From NCBI RefSeq assembly GCF_900184735.1, contig NZ_LT855388.1:62001-126000 (forward strand): a stretch of 64,000 nucleotides of DNA, read 5' to 3'. Positions 53,564 through 62,489 of the stretch are shown here, piece by piece. This DNA comes from Paucisalibacillus globulus. Its GTDB lineage: Bacteria; Bacillota; Bacilli; Bacillales; Amphibacillaceae. The notes below the pieces were generated by a model, which was given only the letters and a program-made list of their open reading frames with translations, was not told where the DNA came from and ran no database searches. Each line of letters starts with the position of its first letter. Within the stretch, counting starts at the first letter, position 1. The position numbers and the translations under genes are program-made.

Positions 53564-54578
53564 AGCATTAACGATTCGTATATTACGTCAAATTATTCGT
53601 GATAAGCGGTCACTAGGGATGTTAATAGTTGCTCCTATATTAGTTTTGACGATGTTACATCTGGTCTTTAATGGGGACAGTTATATTCCGAAGATAGGAT
53701 TTGTTGAAGTTCCTGATGCTATCGAGGAAAACATGGATCTTGGTGACGCAGAAATTACGCACTATGACAATACTCATGATGCACAGGTTGATTTACTTTC
53801 ACAAGAAATTGATGGATATATTACGCTTACGAGCGGAGTACCCTCCATCTATTTGGAAGGTAGTGACCCTACTGTAAATGGGGAAACATTAAGATGGATC
53901 CAATCTACTTTTGCAAGTCTACAAGAATCTTTAACTGAAGATTTAGAGGTAAGTTATTTGCATGGTTCAAGTGAGATGGGACAATTTGATTATTTTGGAC
54001 CAGTCTTATTAGGGTTCTTTGTATTCTTCTTTGTTTTTATTATTGCTGGTGTTTCGTTTATCCGAGAACGAACCACGGGAACGTTAGAGCGTTTACTATC
54101 CACACCACTGCGAAAATGGGAAATAGTTTCTGGATATGTAATTGGGTTTGGTATTGTCACTATGATCCAATCCACCATTATTGCTGCGTATACGATTTAT
54201 GTTCTTGATATGATGATGGAAGGCTCATTTTTCTATTTATTGTTGATTATCCTATCCCTATCATTTACTGCATTGACATTAGGTATATTAATTTCATCAT
54301 TTGCCAATAACGAATTACAAATGATTCAATTTATCCCGGTTATCGTCGTACCACAAGTATTCTTTTCCGGATTATTTAACTTAGAAACCATCTCGAATTG
54401 GCTAAGTTGGATTGGACCTATTACGCCACTTTATTATGCAGCGGAAGCATTACGAGATGTGATGGTTAGAGGATTTGGATGGAATGAAATATATATGGAA
54501 ATATGCGTGTTGCTTGGTTTCTCCGCTTTATTTATGATTCTAAATATCCTTGCATTAAGGAAATATCGGAAAATATAA
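53553..54578 (+). CDS. ABC exporter permease (ABC-2 type)
   Basis: A 341-aa permease. One N-terminal helix (residues 20-40), an extracytoplasmic domain (about 41-150) and five C-terminal helices. The coupling region is SFIRERTTGTLERLLSTPLR (about residues 165-185), typical of YhcI/DrrB-like drug exporters. Second gene of the TetR-controlled operon. Confidence 0.9.
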   Translation: MRIKALTIRILRQIIRDKRSLGMLIVAPILVLTMLHLVFNGDSYIPKIGFVEVPDAIEENMDLGDAEITHYDNTHDAQVDLLSQEIDGYITLTSGVPSIYLEGSDPTVNGETLRWIQSTFASLQESLTEDLEVSYLHGSSEMGQFDYFGPVLLGFFVFFFVFIIAGVSFIRERTTGTLERLLSTPLRKWEIVSGYVIGFGIVTMIQSTIIAAYTIYVLDMMMEGSFFYLLLIILSLSFTALTLGILISSFANNELQMIQFIPVIVVPQVFFSGLFNLETISNWLSWIGPITPLYYAAEALRDVMVRGFGWNEIYMEICVLLGFSALFMILNILALRKYRKI

Positions 54579-54656
54579 TGTTCCTTCCAATTGCATCTAT
54601 GTTTAGACTTACCGTATGATAACGATATAGCTTATGGAGATAAGAGGAGATAGCCA

Positions 54657-55274
54657 TTGTTTACTGACGATCAAAACTTAACCGAAAAACAAAAGGGAAT
54701 ATTAGCTGCTGCAACGGAGTTATTTGCTGAAAAAGGGTTTGCTGCAACATCTACCAGTGAGATAGCAAAGAAGGCAGGTGTAGCAGAGGGAACTATATTC
54801 CGTCATTATAAATCGAAAAAGGATTTGTTATTAACCATTGTTTCACCGACGATGATGAGAGTAATTGGTCCAGTTGTGAAGAAGGATATAAATAAGGTAC
54901 TGAATAAGGAGTTTACTACGTTTGAAGACTTTATTCGAGCGATGGTTTCTAATCGGATTGAGTTTGTGAAGAACAATATTCCAATGCTTCGGGTTGTTAT
55001 TCAGGAATTGCCGTTCCATGAAGAATTAAAGAAACAAGCTATTGAGCATATTGGTAATGATGTCTTTGAAAGGTTGAGAGAAATTGTACGGCATTTTCAA
55101 GCAAAAGGACAAATTATTGACATGCATCCAGATACCATTATTCGTGTGGTGGCTTCATCTATATTTTCTTATATCATTACTAGCTATGTGATTTTACCTG
55201 AAGTTGATTGGGATGAGGAAGTAGAGATTGAGAGGATAATTCAAGTACTAACAAATGGAATAGCGAAAAGATAA
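54657..55274 (+). CDS. TetR/AcrR family regulator
   Basis: A 205-aa repressor. The HTH is TSTSEIAKKAGVAEGTIFRH (about residues 31-50) followed by YKSKKDLL. TTG start with AAGAGGAGA 7 nt upstream. It lies 78 nt after the ABC permease on the same strand, so the operon probably feeds back on itself through the two palindromes at 52.75-52.81 kb. Confidence 0.9.
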   Translation: MFTDDQNLTEKQKGILAAATELFAEKGFAATSTSEIAKKAGVAEGTIFRHYKSKKDLLLTIVSPTMMRVIGPVVKKDINKVLNKEFTTFEDFIRAMVSNRIEFVKNNIPMLRVVIQELPFHEELKKQAIEHIGNDVFERLREIVRHFQAKGQIIDMHPDTIIRVVASSIFSYIITSYVILPEVDWDEEVEIERIIQVLTNGIAKR

Positions 55275-55300
55275 GGTAGGGGATTTCCCTGCCTTTTTTT
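55273..55300 (+). terminator. Terminator of the TetR/ABC operon
   Basis: AAGGTAGGG/CCCTGCCTT is followed by TTTTT. Confidence 0.85.
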
Positions 55301-55404
55301 ATGTAAAATACAAATTTACAAATGAATACTAGTAAATAATAGAAATATTAGATAAGATAAAAAACATAAATAGCTTGCTAGACAACAAGATTCTATAGGG
55401 GAAT

Positions 55405-56463
55405 GTGATTCAGATGGAAGTTTTAACTATACATAATTTAGAAAGACAAGAAAAAGATGTGCTATTATTTCCTGCTTTTAATTTATCTGTACATACAGGG
55501 GAAGTAGTTGCTATCCATTCTAATCTTAATATTCGTGTTTGTTTACTTAGGATGTTATTAGGTAAAGTGCCAATTGGAAAAGGTGAGATAACAATTGGTG
55601 GCAAGAAACTAGAAAAAAGCCAAAAGATAAGCCATTATCCTGTGGGGATTTGTTTTTTTGAGCAGGAAATTTACCAGAGATTATCTGTATTGGATAACCT
55701 TAAATTTTATAGCCAACTTTATAGCTCATCACAATCAATCGAGGATGTGTTGATGCTAACACAGCTAAGTACGTTAATGAATAAAGCAGTTCATAAACTA
55801 ACTTTTTCTGAAAAAAGAAGAGTGCATTTCGCAAAAATACTACTAGAAGATCCTACTCTTTATATCTTTGAAGAGCCAGAGTTGAATGTAGATTTGGAGA
55901 CGAAGCGGGTTTTTCTAAATGTTCTAGATTATATTAAAGAAAAAGAAGAATCTGCTTTAATTTTTACTGGTAATATGGAAAATGCGATTACTATGACAGA
56001 TAACGTTTATCGCCTTAATGACACAGGGTTACATAAGGTTGAAATGCAAGATGAAGTGCCCCTATCAGTTGAAGAAGTAGAAGATGTTTCTGAAAAACAA
56101 GATGAAGGCACATTAATTACAGTTAATTTTAATAAAATTCCTACCAAAGTAAATGAAAAAATTGTTTTATTTGATCCACCAGAGATAGATTATATTGAAA
56201 GTAATGATGGACAGTCTAATGTTTTCATAAAAGGTGAAGCTTTTCCAAGTACATTTACGATGAATGAACTAGAAGAACGATTAATGCCATTTGGATTTTT
56301 TAGGTGCCATCGTTCCTATATCGTTAATCTCCAAAAAGTTCGTGAAGTCATTACATGGACGAGAAATAGTTATAGTTTAGTTTTAGATGACAAACCGAAA
56401 TCGACTATTCCATTGTCCAAGACAAAAATGACACAATTAAAGGAAATGTTGGGCCTAAAATAA
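55405..56463 (+). CDS. Degenerate ABC ATPase fused to a LytTR DNA-binding domain
   Basis: A 352-aa fusion. Residues 5-215 follow the order of an ABC ATPase, but Walker A is destroyed (AIHSNLNIRVCLL where GxxGxGKST is expected), the signature reads KLTFSEKRRV, and Walker B keeps LYIFEEPELN. Residues about 255-350 are a LytTR domain (PEIDYIESNDGQSNVFIKG, MPFGFFRCHRSYIVNLQKVR). The ATPase part can hardly hydrolyse ATP and may instead dock on the neighbouring transporter. GTG at 55405 is 3 nt from AGGGG, ATG at 55414 is 12 nt away; the start is unsure. Direct repeats before the next operon are likely targets. Confidence 0.85.
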   Translation: MIQMEVLTIHNLERQEKDVLLFPAFNLSVHTGEVVAIHSNLNIRVCLLRMLLGKVPIGKGEITIGGKKLEKSQKISHYPVGICFFEQEIYQRLSVLDNLKFYSQLYSSSQSIEDVLMLTQLSTLMNKAVHKLTFSEKRRVHFAKILLEDPTLYIFEEPELNVDLETKRVFLNVLDYIKEKEESALIFTGNMENAITMTDNVYRLNDTGLHKVEMQDEVPLSVEEVEDVSEKQDEGTLITVNFNKIPTKVNEKIVLFDPPEIDYIESNDGQSNVFIKGEAFPSTFTMNELEERLMPFGFFRCHRSYIVNLQKVREVITWTRNSYSLVLDDKPKSTIPLSKTKMTQLKEMLGLK

Positions 56464-56469
56464 GCTCCA

Positions 56470-56508
56470 TTCACCCCGAAATTTACTCTTTTCACCGGAA
56501 ATTTGCTG
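56470..56508 (+). promoter_or_regulatory. Direct repeats, candidate LytTR binding site
   Basis: TTCACCccGAAATTTACT (from 56470) and TTCACCgGAAATTTGCT (from 56491) are direct repeats with a 20-21 bp step, two helical turns. Paired direct repeats are what LytTR domains bind. They lie between the LytTR gene and the ABC operon it probably controls. Confidence 0.6.
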
Positions 56509-56573
56509 TCAAAACCCTTAATTTATCCTAATCTAAGGGTACAAAGAAAAAATAATCACCACGGAGGAGTAAA

Positions 56574-57425
56574 ATGGAAAATATTATCGAAGTAAAAAGT
56601 TTAGCGAAGGTTTTTGGTAACCAAGCGGCATTGGAAGATGTCAATTTCAATGTAAAAAAAGGAGAAATAATTGGATTTCTAGGACCAAGTGGTTCTGGAA
56701 AAACAACGACTATTAAAATATTAACGGGTCAATTATTACAGACCTCTGGAGATGCATCCGTATTTGGTGTGAAAAGTTCTGCTTTAAATAAAGGATCTTA
56801 TCGCCAAAGAATTGGAGTACTTTCAGATAATAGCGGTTTATACCAACGTCTTTCTATTGAAGATAATTTGAAATTATATTGTGATCTATATCATGTACCT
56901 CGTAAAAGAATGGATGAGGTGTTGGATTTAGTGAACCTAGGAAATGAAAAGAAGAAAATTGTTTCGAAACTTTCAAAAGGGATGACACAGCGTGTACTGC
57001 TGGCCAGGACGTTACTACATGAGCCGGATTTATTGTTCCTAGATGAGCCAACTTCGGCTCTAGATCCTGCTAACTCTCAACAAATCCATGAAGGACTTCG
57101 TCGGTTAAATGAGAAAGGAACAACTATTTTCTTGACGACTCATGATATGAGTGAAGCAGAGGCACTTTGTAATCGAGTTGCATTCCTTCATAAAGGAAAG
57201 ATTCAATTGTTAGATGAACCAAAAGCATTACGCAGACAATTTGCAGATGGTACAGTAAACGTAGAATTGAAGAATGGTAAAGTGGTTAGTCTTCCTGCCG
57301 GTACAGAAGGTGCAGATGAGCTTTATCAGTATATGTCAAAGAATGAAGTGGTTTCAATTCATTCAAATGAACCAACATTAGGAGATATTTTTGTGCAGGT
57401 GACTGGGAAGGAGTTATTAGTATGA
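56574..57425 (+). CDS. ABC transporter ATP-binding protein
   Basis: A 283-aa ATPase. Walker A GPSGSGKTT (about residues 37-45), signature LSKGMTQRV, Walker B LLFLDEPTSA, switch LTTHDMSEAEALC, then an extra C-terminal domain of about 60 residues. Strong SD CGGAGGAG. It overlaps the permease by 4 nt (ATGA). Intact partner to the degenerate ATPase-LytTR protein upstream. Confidence 0.92.
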   Translation: MENIIEVKSLAKVFGNQAALEDVNFNVKKGEIIGFLGPSGSGKTTTIKILTGQLLQTSGDASVFGVKSSALNKGSYRQRIGVLSDNSGLYQRLSIEDNLKLYCDLYHVPRKRMDEVLDLVNLGNEKKKIVSKLSKGMTQRVLLARTLLHEPDLLFLDEPTSALDPANSQQIHEGLRRLNEKGTTIFLTTHDMSEAEALCNRVAFLHKGKIQLLDEPKALRRQFADGTVNVELKNGKVVSLPAGTEGADELYQYMSKNEVVSIHSNEPTLGDIFVQVTGKELLV

Positions 57426-58132
57426 CATTATCATGGAAGCGAATTAATGCTATTTTACAAAAAGACTGGAAGGATTTATGGAAAAATTACTTTGTAAGCT
57501 CTATCATACTTTTACCAATTGTGATGGCGGTATTCTATGGAAGAATAATGGATCCAACAATTGATTTACATTATATGATTATCAACCTTGCTTTAGCATC
57601 TGTTACAGCATTTATTCAATGTGCAGTCATTGCAGAAGAAAAGGAGAAGCATACACTTAGAGGATTAATGCTTTCACCAGCATCGGTCTTTGAGATTCTC
57701 ATAGGAAAGAGTTTAGTTACTATCATTCTATCTGTTATCACTATCATAGTTTGTGCTTATCTAACAGGGTATAATCCTACCAATATTATCATGGTAGTAA
57801 TTGCCTTAATTATTTCTATGGTGTTCTATCTAGGGATAGGTACTATTTTAGGACTAATATCTCGAACAATAATAGAAGCATCCTTTATTATTATGCCTGT
57901 TATCTTTTTATTTGGTTTTGGTTCTGTGCTAATGGGATTAGTTGAAAAATACCCTTCACTTTCTTTCGTGGAGTATCTACCAAACATTCAACTGATCGAG
58001 TTTGCATATAAGGTAGAGGCTGGAGCCGGATTCGGTGATCTATGGAGCTATCTAGCAGTTATCACAGCTTGGGCTGTAGTTGGGATTATTTTATCTGGTA
58101 TCGTTTATAAGAAGCGTCAGTTGGATGATTAG
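57422..58132 (+). CDS. ABC transporter permease
   Basis: A 236-aa permease with six hydrophobic helices and no large external domain. The cytoplasmic coupling stretch is IAEEKEKHTLRGLMLSPASV (about residues 69-88). Together with the ATPase it forms a two-gene exporter, probably controlled by the LytTR fusion regulator. Substrate unknown. Confidence 0.87.
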   Translation: MTLSWKRINAILQKDWKDLWKNYFVSSIILLPIVMAVFYGRIMDPTIDLHYMIINLALASVTAFIQCAVIAEEKEKHTLRGLMLSPASVFEILIGKSLVTIILSVITIIVCAYLTGYNPTNIIMVVIALIISMVFYLGIGTILGLISRTIIEASFIIMPVIFLFGFGSVLMGLVEKYPSLSFVEYLPNIQLIEFAYKVEAGAGFGDLWSYLAVITAWAVVGIILSGIVYKKRQLDD

Positions 58133-58144
58133 AATCATAATAAC

Positions 58145-58171
58145 AAGAGTGTCCCAATAAAGGACACTCTT
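58145..58171. terminator. Bidirectional terminator
   Basis: AAGAGTGTCC/GGACACTCTT with a 7-nt loop lies between the convergent ABC operon and peptidase gene. Confidence 0.85.
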
Positions 58172-58176
58172 ATTTG

Positions 58177-60201
58177 TTATTTACCTAGTTCATTATCCAA
58201 GAATGCATAAAAGTCTACCCACTCATCAATCAACTTCGAGGTTGGTTTACCCAAACCATGACCTGCCTTTGCTTCAAGTCTTAGAACAATCGTTGAATTT
58301 GGATCCGCTTTTTCCATAAGGGTTGCAGCAAACTTCTTCGCATGTGCAGGGACTACTCGATCATCACTTTCCGCTGTAGCTATTAGCACAGGAGGATATT
58401 TTACCCCATCCTGAATATTATGCAGTGGTGAGTAAGCATAGAGATAAGGGAATTGATCAGGATTATCAGCACTACCGTATTCTGGAATCCAGTAACGGCC
58501 AATCGTGAACTTATGATAACGAAGCATGTCAATAACCGGAACACGACATAAGACAGCACCAAATAAATCTGGTCGCTGCACCATACAAGCAGCAACTAAT
58601 AACCCACCATTAGAACCGCCCATTATGGATAATTTTTCTTTACGTGTGTAGTTATTTTCTATTAACCATTCCCCTGCAGAAATAAAATCATCAAACACAT
58701 TTTGCTTATTTTCTAACATTCCAGCGCGGTGCCATTCTTCCCCGTATTCAGTACCGCCACGAAGATTTGCCACGGCATAGATACCACCTTTTTCAAGCCA
58801 ACGAAGAAGTGCAGGGCTAAAGGCTGGTGTCATGTTAATATTAAATCCACCATACCCATATAAAATTACAGGGTTTTCTCTATCTAATTCCATCCCTTTT
58901 CGGTGGGTTAGGAACATGGGAACTTTAGTACCATCCTTTGACGTATAAAAAATTTGATTGGTTTCATAATCTGATGTATTAAAAGGTATCTCTGATTCAG
59001 CAACTACCCTTAACTTCTCCACGTCCAAATTATAGTTATAAATAACCGTTGGACTTAAGAAAGAAGTAACACCGAAATAAATTTCGTTATCATCTTTACT
59101 CTTAGTAATATCGGTTAAGGAGCCGAGGATCGGCAGCTCGATATCATGAGAGTAAGTGCCATCTAACCTATAGATTTTTAGTTGATGATGAGCATGATGC
59201 AACAACCCGATAACTAACTTATCATGTATTGCGATGACAAAGTCCATCACATCCTCTTGTTCTGGGATAACTTCTTTCCAGTTAGTTGGCTCAGGGTTAC
59301 TTATATCAACTGCAATTATTTTCCCATTTGGAGTATGTAAGTCCGTTTTGAAATAGAACAGATTGTCTTGATTTGTTACATATAAGTATTCGGCATCTGC
59401 TTTATCCAATAGACGTGTGAACTTCTCGCTGGAGTCAATTGGTCGATAATAAAAACGATTTTCAGTAGCTGTTCCTAAATACACATATAAACAAATATAC
59501 TTTTCATCATCACTGATAAAGGATGAAAACATTAGTTCTTTATCTTCAGGTTGCTCATGTATTAGTTCATCAGCTTCTTGTGGATTGCCTAGTTTATGGA
59601 AGAATACTTTGTGGTAGTTACTCTCATCCTCTGGAGCTACACTACCCGGTTCTGGGAATCTGCTATAGAAAAAGCCAGTACTATCTGGTGCCCAGGTGAT
59701 GCTAGTAAATTTAACATGCTGAATATGATCTTTTAAGTTCTCCCCAGTTGAAAGGTCGTGAACTTGTATTTCTTGCCAATCACTTCCATGCGTTGAAGTA
59801 GCATAGGCTAGGAATCTTCCATCCTTACTAAAGGAATAGTTCGTCATGGCAACTGTTCCGTCTTCACTGAAAGTATTAGGGTCTAGTACAACAACATCTT
59901 TATCCCCTTCATTTCGGAAAAGTACTGCTTGATTTTGCAAACCGTCATTCTTTTGATAGTAAAGCTTGCCTTTAACTTTCTTCGGTACAAAATACTTTGG
60001 AAAGTTCCAAAGCTCCTCTAACCTCTTTCGGTCAGCCTCTTTTGTTTCTAACCCCGAGAAATATGTATGGCATTTTTCTCCCATCCAGTTGCTCCATTCT
60101 ATTGAATCACTAGAAGTTGGATCTTCTAGCCAACGATATGGGTCACTTACTTTTGTTCCATGATAATCTTCTACGATGTTATCTTTTTTTACGGTAATCA
60201 A
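58177..60201 (-). CDS. Prolyl oligopeptidase (S9 family)
   Basis: A 674-aa serine peptidase that cuts short peptides after proline. The N-terminal beta-propeller spans about residues 65-400 (start EDYHGTKVSDPYRWLEDPTS) and the alpha/beta-hydrolase domain follows. The catalytic Ser is in GGSNGGLLVA, Asp in ESDDRVVPAHA and His in KAGHGLGKPT. The TTG at 60201 has GGGGGG 8 nt upstream; the ATG at 60228 has no SD. No signal peptide, so cytoplasmic. Monocistronic. Confidence 0.92.
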   Translation of the reverse strand: MITVKKDNIVEDYHGTKVSDPYRWLEDPTSSDSIEWSNWMGEKCHTYFSGLETKEADRKRLEELWNFPKYFVPKKVKGKLYYQKNDGLQNQAVLFRNEGDKDVVVLDPNTFSEDGTVAMTNYSFSKDGRFLAYATSTHGSDWQEIQVHDLSTGENLKDHIQHVKFTSITWAPDSTGFFYSRFPEPGSVAPEDESNYHKVFFHKLGNPQEADELIHEQPEDKELMFSSFISDDEKYICLYVYLGTATENRFYYRPIDSSEKFTRLLDKADAEYLYVTNQDNLFYFKTDLHTPNGKIIAVDISNPEPTNWKEVIPEQEDVMDFVIAIHDKLVIGLLHHAHHQLKIYRLDGTYSHDIELPILGSLTDITKSKDDNEIYFGVTSFLSPTVIYNYNLDVEKLRVVAESEIPFNTSDYETNQIFYTSKDGTKVPMFLTHRKGMELDRENPVILYGYGGFNINMTPAFSPALLRWLEKGGIYAVANLRGGTEYGEEWHRAGMLENKQNVFDDFISAGEWLIENNYTRKEKLSIMGGSNGGLLVAACMVQRPDLFGAVLCRVPVIDMLRYHKFTIGRYWIPEYGSADNPDQFPYLYAYSPLHNIQDGVKYPPVLIATAESDDRVVPAHAKKFAATLMEKADPNSTIVLRLEAKAGHGLGKPTSKLIDEWVDFYAFLDNELGK

Positions 60202-60379
60202 TTGTGAATCCCCCCATGAAAATGTCATATATATAGTATTCGAGAAATACTTCTTATATCCTTTTATTAAAGTGAAAATATTTGGCCATTAGAAAATAAT
60301 TGGAACTTATAATGGTATATAGACGTAATAAGAGAATAAAGATACAATAAATGAAAAGAGTATTCGGGGAGGGGATTAA

Positions 60380-60709
60380 ATGGCAACAACGGAAGATGAT
60401 CGTTTGTTTTCAATGCTTATATATGTATTGAGTTTTCCATTTCCTGTTCTAGGTCCACTATTAATATGGTTGTTAAAGAGAGATAACTCTGATTTTGTGG
60501 ATTTTCATGGGAAAGAGTATTTTAATTTTATCATTTCATTCACAATCTATGGTATTGTAAGTAGTATTTTAATGATTGTCTTAATTGGATTCTTACTGAT
60601 CTTTGTGGTTGGGGTTGCGGCATTGGTACTAACTATTATTGCTGCAGTGAAGGCATATCAGGGTGAGAGATTTAGAATCCCATTGGTTATTCGATTTATC
60701 AAGCAATAA
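60380..60709 (+). CDS. DUF4870 domain-containing membrane protein
   Basis: A 109-aa protein with three hydrophobic helices. The DUF4870 pattern is LSFPFPVLGPLLIWLLKRDN followed by FVDFHGKEYFNFIISFTIYG, and ends with AVKAYQGERFRIPLVIRFI. SD GAGGGG. Function unknown. Last gene before the change of character at 60.8 kb. Confidence 0.9.
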   Translation: MATTEDDRLFSMLIYVLSFPFPVLGPLLIWLLKRDNSDFVDFHGKEYFNFIISFTIYGIVSSILMIVLIGFLLIFVVGVAALVLTIIAAVKAYQGERFRIPLVIRFIKQ

Positions 60710-60719
60710 TGGGACTTGG

Positions 60720-60755
60720 GAACGTTCAAGTAGTTTTTATTCGACTTGAACGTTC
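60720..60755 (+). terminator. Terminator of the DUF4870 gene
   Basis: GAACGTTCAAGT/ACTTGAACGTTC is a 12-bp stem. Confidence 0.82.
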
Positions 60756-60830
60756 TTTAATAATAATGAAGTGAATATGAAAATGGTGACAGATTGCTTC
60801 AGCAAAGGGTCTATCACCTTTTGGTTATAA

Positions 60831-60871
60831 TGGAGCATAGCGGGATCGAACCGCTGACCTCTACACTGCCA
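60831..60871 (-). pseudogene. 3' half of a tRNA-Ala(GGC) gene, likely attachment site remnant
   Basis: On the minus strand the 41 nt start at TGGCA of the anticodon loop (anticodon GGC), continue with the 3' anticodon stem GTGTAG, the T-arm AGCGGTTCGATCCCGCT and the acceptor end ATGCTCCA. The D-arm and the 5' acceptor half are absent, so no functional tRNA can form. Integrative elements that target tRNA genes often recombine within the anticodon loop and leave exactly such a 3' fragment. In this orientation the element would lie to the right. Confidence 0.85.
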
Positions 60872-61196
60872 GGGTTATATAACGATGCAATTGTAACAAG
60901 ATATTTTCTGAAGAAGTTGATATAATAGGTTTTATTTATTTTCAAAGAAGTATTTCATTAATAGCAGGATTTTAAGGATTAATATAGAATAATTAATTTA
61001 TAAATATAAAAGTAGTACGCCAAATATTTGCTTAAAGACGTTATCTATAATATTTTGATTTTTGGTTTGTTAGTTCTTAACTGGTAAGATTGCTGGGAAA
61101 GAGCATTATATGTGGAGTTTGTGAGTAATCGCACTTAAAGTAAGGGTGATTTAGTCGAAAAAGAGAAATTATTTTGATTCTATAGGGGGAATACTA
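60872..61196. other. AT-rich non-coding gap inside the putative island
   Basis: No credible gene. Short open stretches such as the codons for IFSEEVDIIGFIYFQRS at about 60899-60950 have no start or SD. The left arm of an inverted repeat (AGTAATCGCACTTAAAG, 61124-61140) lies here, with its partner at 61719-61735. Confidence 0.5.
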
Positions 61197-61472
61197 TTGA
61201 GTAAGACAATTGATGTAAAACCATATCAAAATTATTTATACTTTGCTATATGTGCACTCATACTTGGATTAGTCCCTACATTTAGCAACTTGCTCACTAA
61301 TTTATATTTACAAATTGTATTTACGTTATTAATAGTTTATGTTGTGTCTTTAGTTATCCAAAAGATATCCAAGGCATTTATGGACTTCTGTTTACGTTTT
61401 AATTTAAGGCTAGTATACCTGTATATTATATATATTGTTTTATATTTTTCAGCATTTATGTTCTTAATTTAA
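61197..61472 (+). CDS. Small three-helix membrane protein, immunity-like (orphan copy)
   Basis: A 91-aa protein with helices at about residues 13-30, 36-54 and 70-90. It is a clear paralogue of the protein encoded at 63087: both share LVPxF, an LQ(I/V) segment, a basic linker with RL/RF, and the end YLYI-YI-YF. TTG start with AGGGGGA 6 nt upstream. Followed by a terminator. The paralogue sits directly behind a secreted protein, so both may be immunity proteins; this copy has lost or never had a partner. Inference only. Confidence 0.65.
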   Translation: MSKTIDVKPYQNYLYFAICALILGLVPTFSNLLTNLYLQIVFTLLIVYVVSLVIQKISKAFMDFCLRFNLRLVYLYIIYIVLYFSAFMFLI

Positions 61473-61488
61473 AAGTTGCATGAGTTAA

Positions 61489-61516
61489 AGAAGGTGATCA
61501 ATAGTGATCGCCTTTT
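61489..61516 (+). terminator. Terminator of the orphan three-helix gene
   Basis: AAGGTGATCA/TGATCGCCTT (one mismatch) is followed by TTTT. Confidence 0.75.
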
Positions 61517-61625
61517 TCTATGGCTAACAAGTAAAAAAGTAATGGGGGAATGTTACATTTAAGACTATTACAACTTTAGGAGATATTCCTTCACTGGGGG
61601 AATAGAGCTAATGTACGTAAAAAAA

Positions 61626-61830
61626 TACTATAAGTTTCAAATAATCATGTCGTAAACTAATCTATTTAATGCGGTGGACATTTTTGAACTTATAGTAACA
61701 AAGAATATATCTAATTTTCTTTAAGTGCGGTTACTGGTAATCAGATTAGAATGAACAGTGTTGACTAAAAATTTAGAACTAGTGAAGGAAGTTAATCCTA
61801 CCCAAATTCAGGAGTAGGATATTTTATTTT
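61626..61830. other. Structured non-coding stretch: inverted repeats and an isolated terminator
   Basis: TACTATAAGTTTCAAA (61626-61641) pairs with TTTGAACTTATAGTA (61683-61697). CTTTAAGTGCGGTTACT (61719-61735) is the inverted partner of 61124-61140. A terminator-like hairpin AATCCTAC/GTAGGAT with T-rich tail lies at 61795-61830 although no gene precedes it. This looks like the debris of a deleted gene. Confidence 0.5.
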
Positions 61831-61850
61831 AACTTATCGAAGAGAATTTA

Positions 61851-62145
61851 TTAAAAAACTCTCCTAGCAACTTCTTTAGCCTTATTATAAGTGGTTTTCT
61901 TTAACAATTGCATAATCTTCATTTCTCTATTAAATTGTTCGTGTCACTTTTCTTGTTCAAACAAAAAAATAATTATCTCTTTAAGAGAGTCTGTTCTTTT
62001 GCTTATAAGATATTTTTAGATTTTATTGCACAACATTCCAATAGTCTACCGGAATTTTCAATTCATTTTCTAAGTGACTTAGTAATCTTGTATAAAAGAT
62101 TTCCTCTAAGTAATACCAAATGATAAAAAATATACATTCCGACAA
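61851..62145 (-). pseudogene. Broken reading frames, possible gene remnant
   Basis: On the minus strand a perfect AGGAGG (62155-62150) precedes a TTG at 62145. From there an open 40-codon frame ends in SHLENELKIPVDYWNVVQ and a stop at 62023. In another frame further down, LISKRTDSLKEIIIFLFEQE runs into one TGA, then HEQFNREMKIMQLLKKTTYN, ending at a stop at 61851. The peptide texture is protein-like, but frameshift and stop break it. The opposite-strand ORF over the same bases (61908-62123) has no SD. No family recognised. Confidence 0.4.
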
Positions 62146-62489
62146 ATTACCTCCTAATCGTAGGAAAGTAGGAAAGTTTAGCCCCCTTTCACTGGTACTT
62201 TTTACTCTCTACTTTCCCAAGTTTTTACAATTTAATTTATGTTAAGATAAAAAGTGTAAGATAAGTAGATAGAAAATAGTAAATTTGGCGAATTTTTAAC
62301 CTTTTTTTAGCTGAGGTGGGTATAAATTAACCAAGTCTACTTTTATGGGGGGAGATAGAATGTAATAGTGAATATCCATGAAGCACTATATTAAATAAAA
62401 ATCTATTTATCCATCTAGACAATACTATTATTTAAACATTTTGTATGATTCATACCAAAATTAATTATTAAAATTAGGGGGATTTATTT

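Noticed and set aside
60831-60871. Functional tRNA gene
   Set aside because: The 5' acceptor strand, D-arm and half of the anticodon arm are missing.
61851-61922. Cationic 23-residue peptide gene on the minus strand
   Set aside because: MKIMQLLKKTTYNKAKEVAR looks like a peptide, but the frame continues upstream through one TGA as protein-like sequence and the SD is weak, so a gene remnant is more likely.
61908-62123. 71-codon plus-strand ORF
   Set aside because: No SD or promoter; the opposite strand has a perfect AGGAGG and more protein-like translation.
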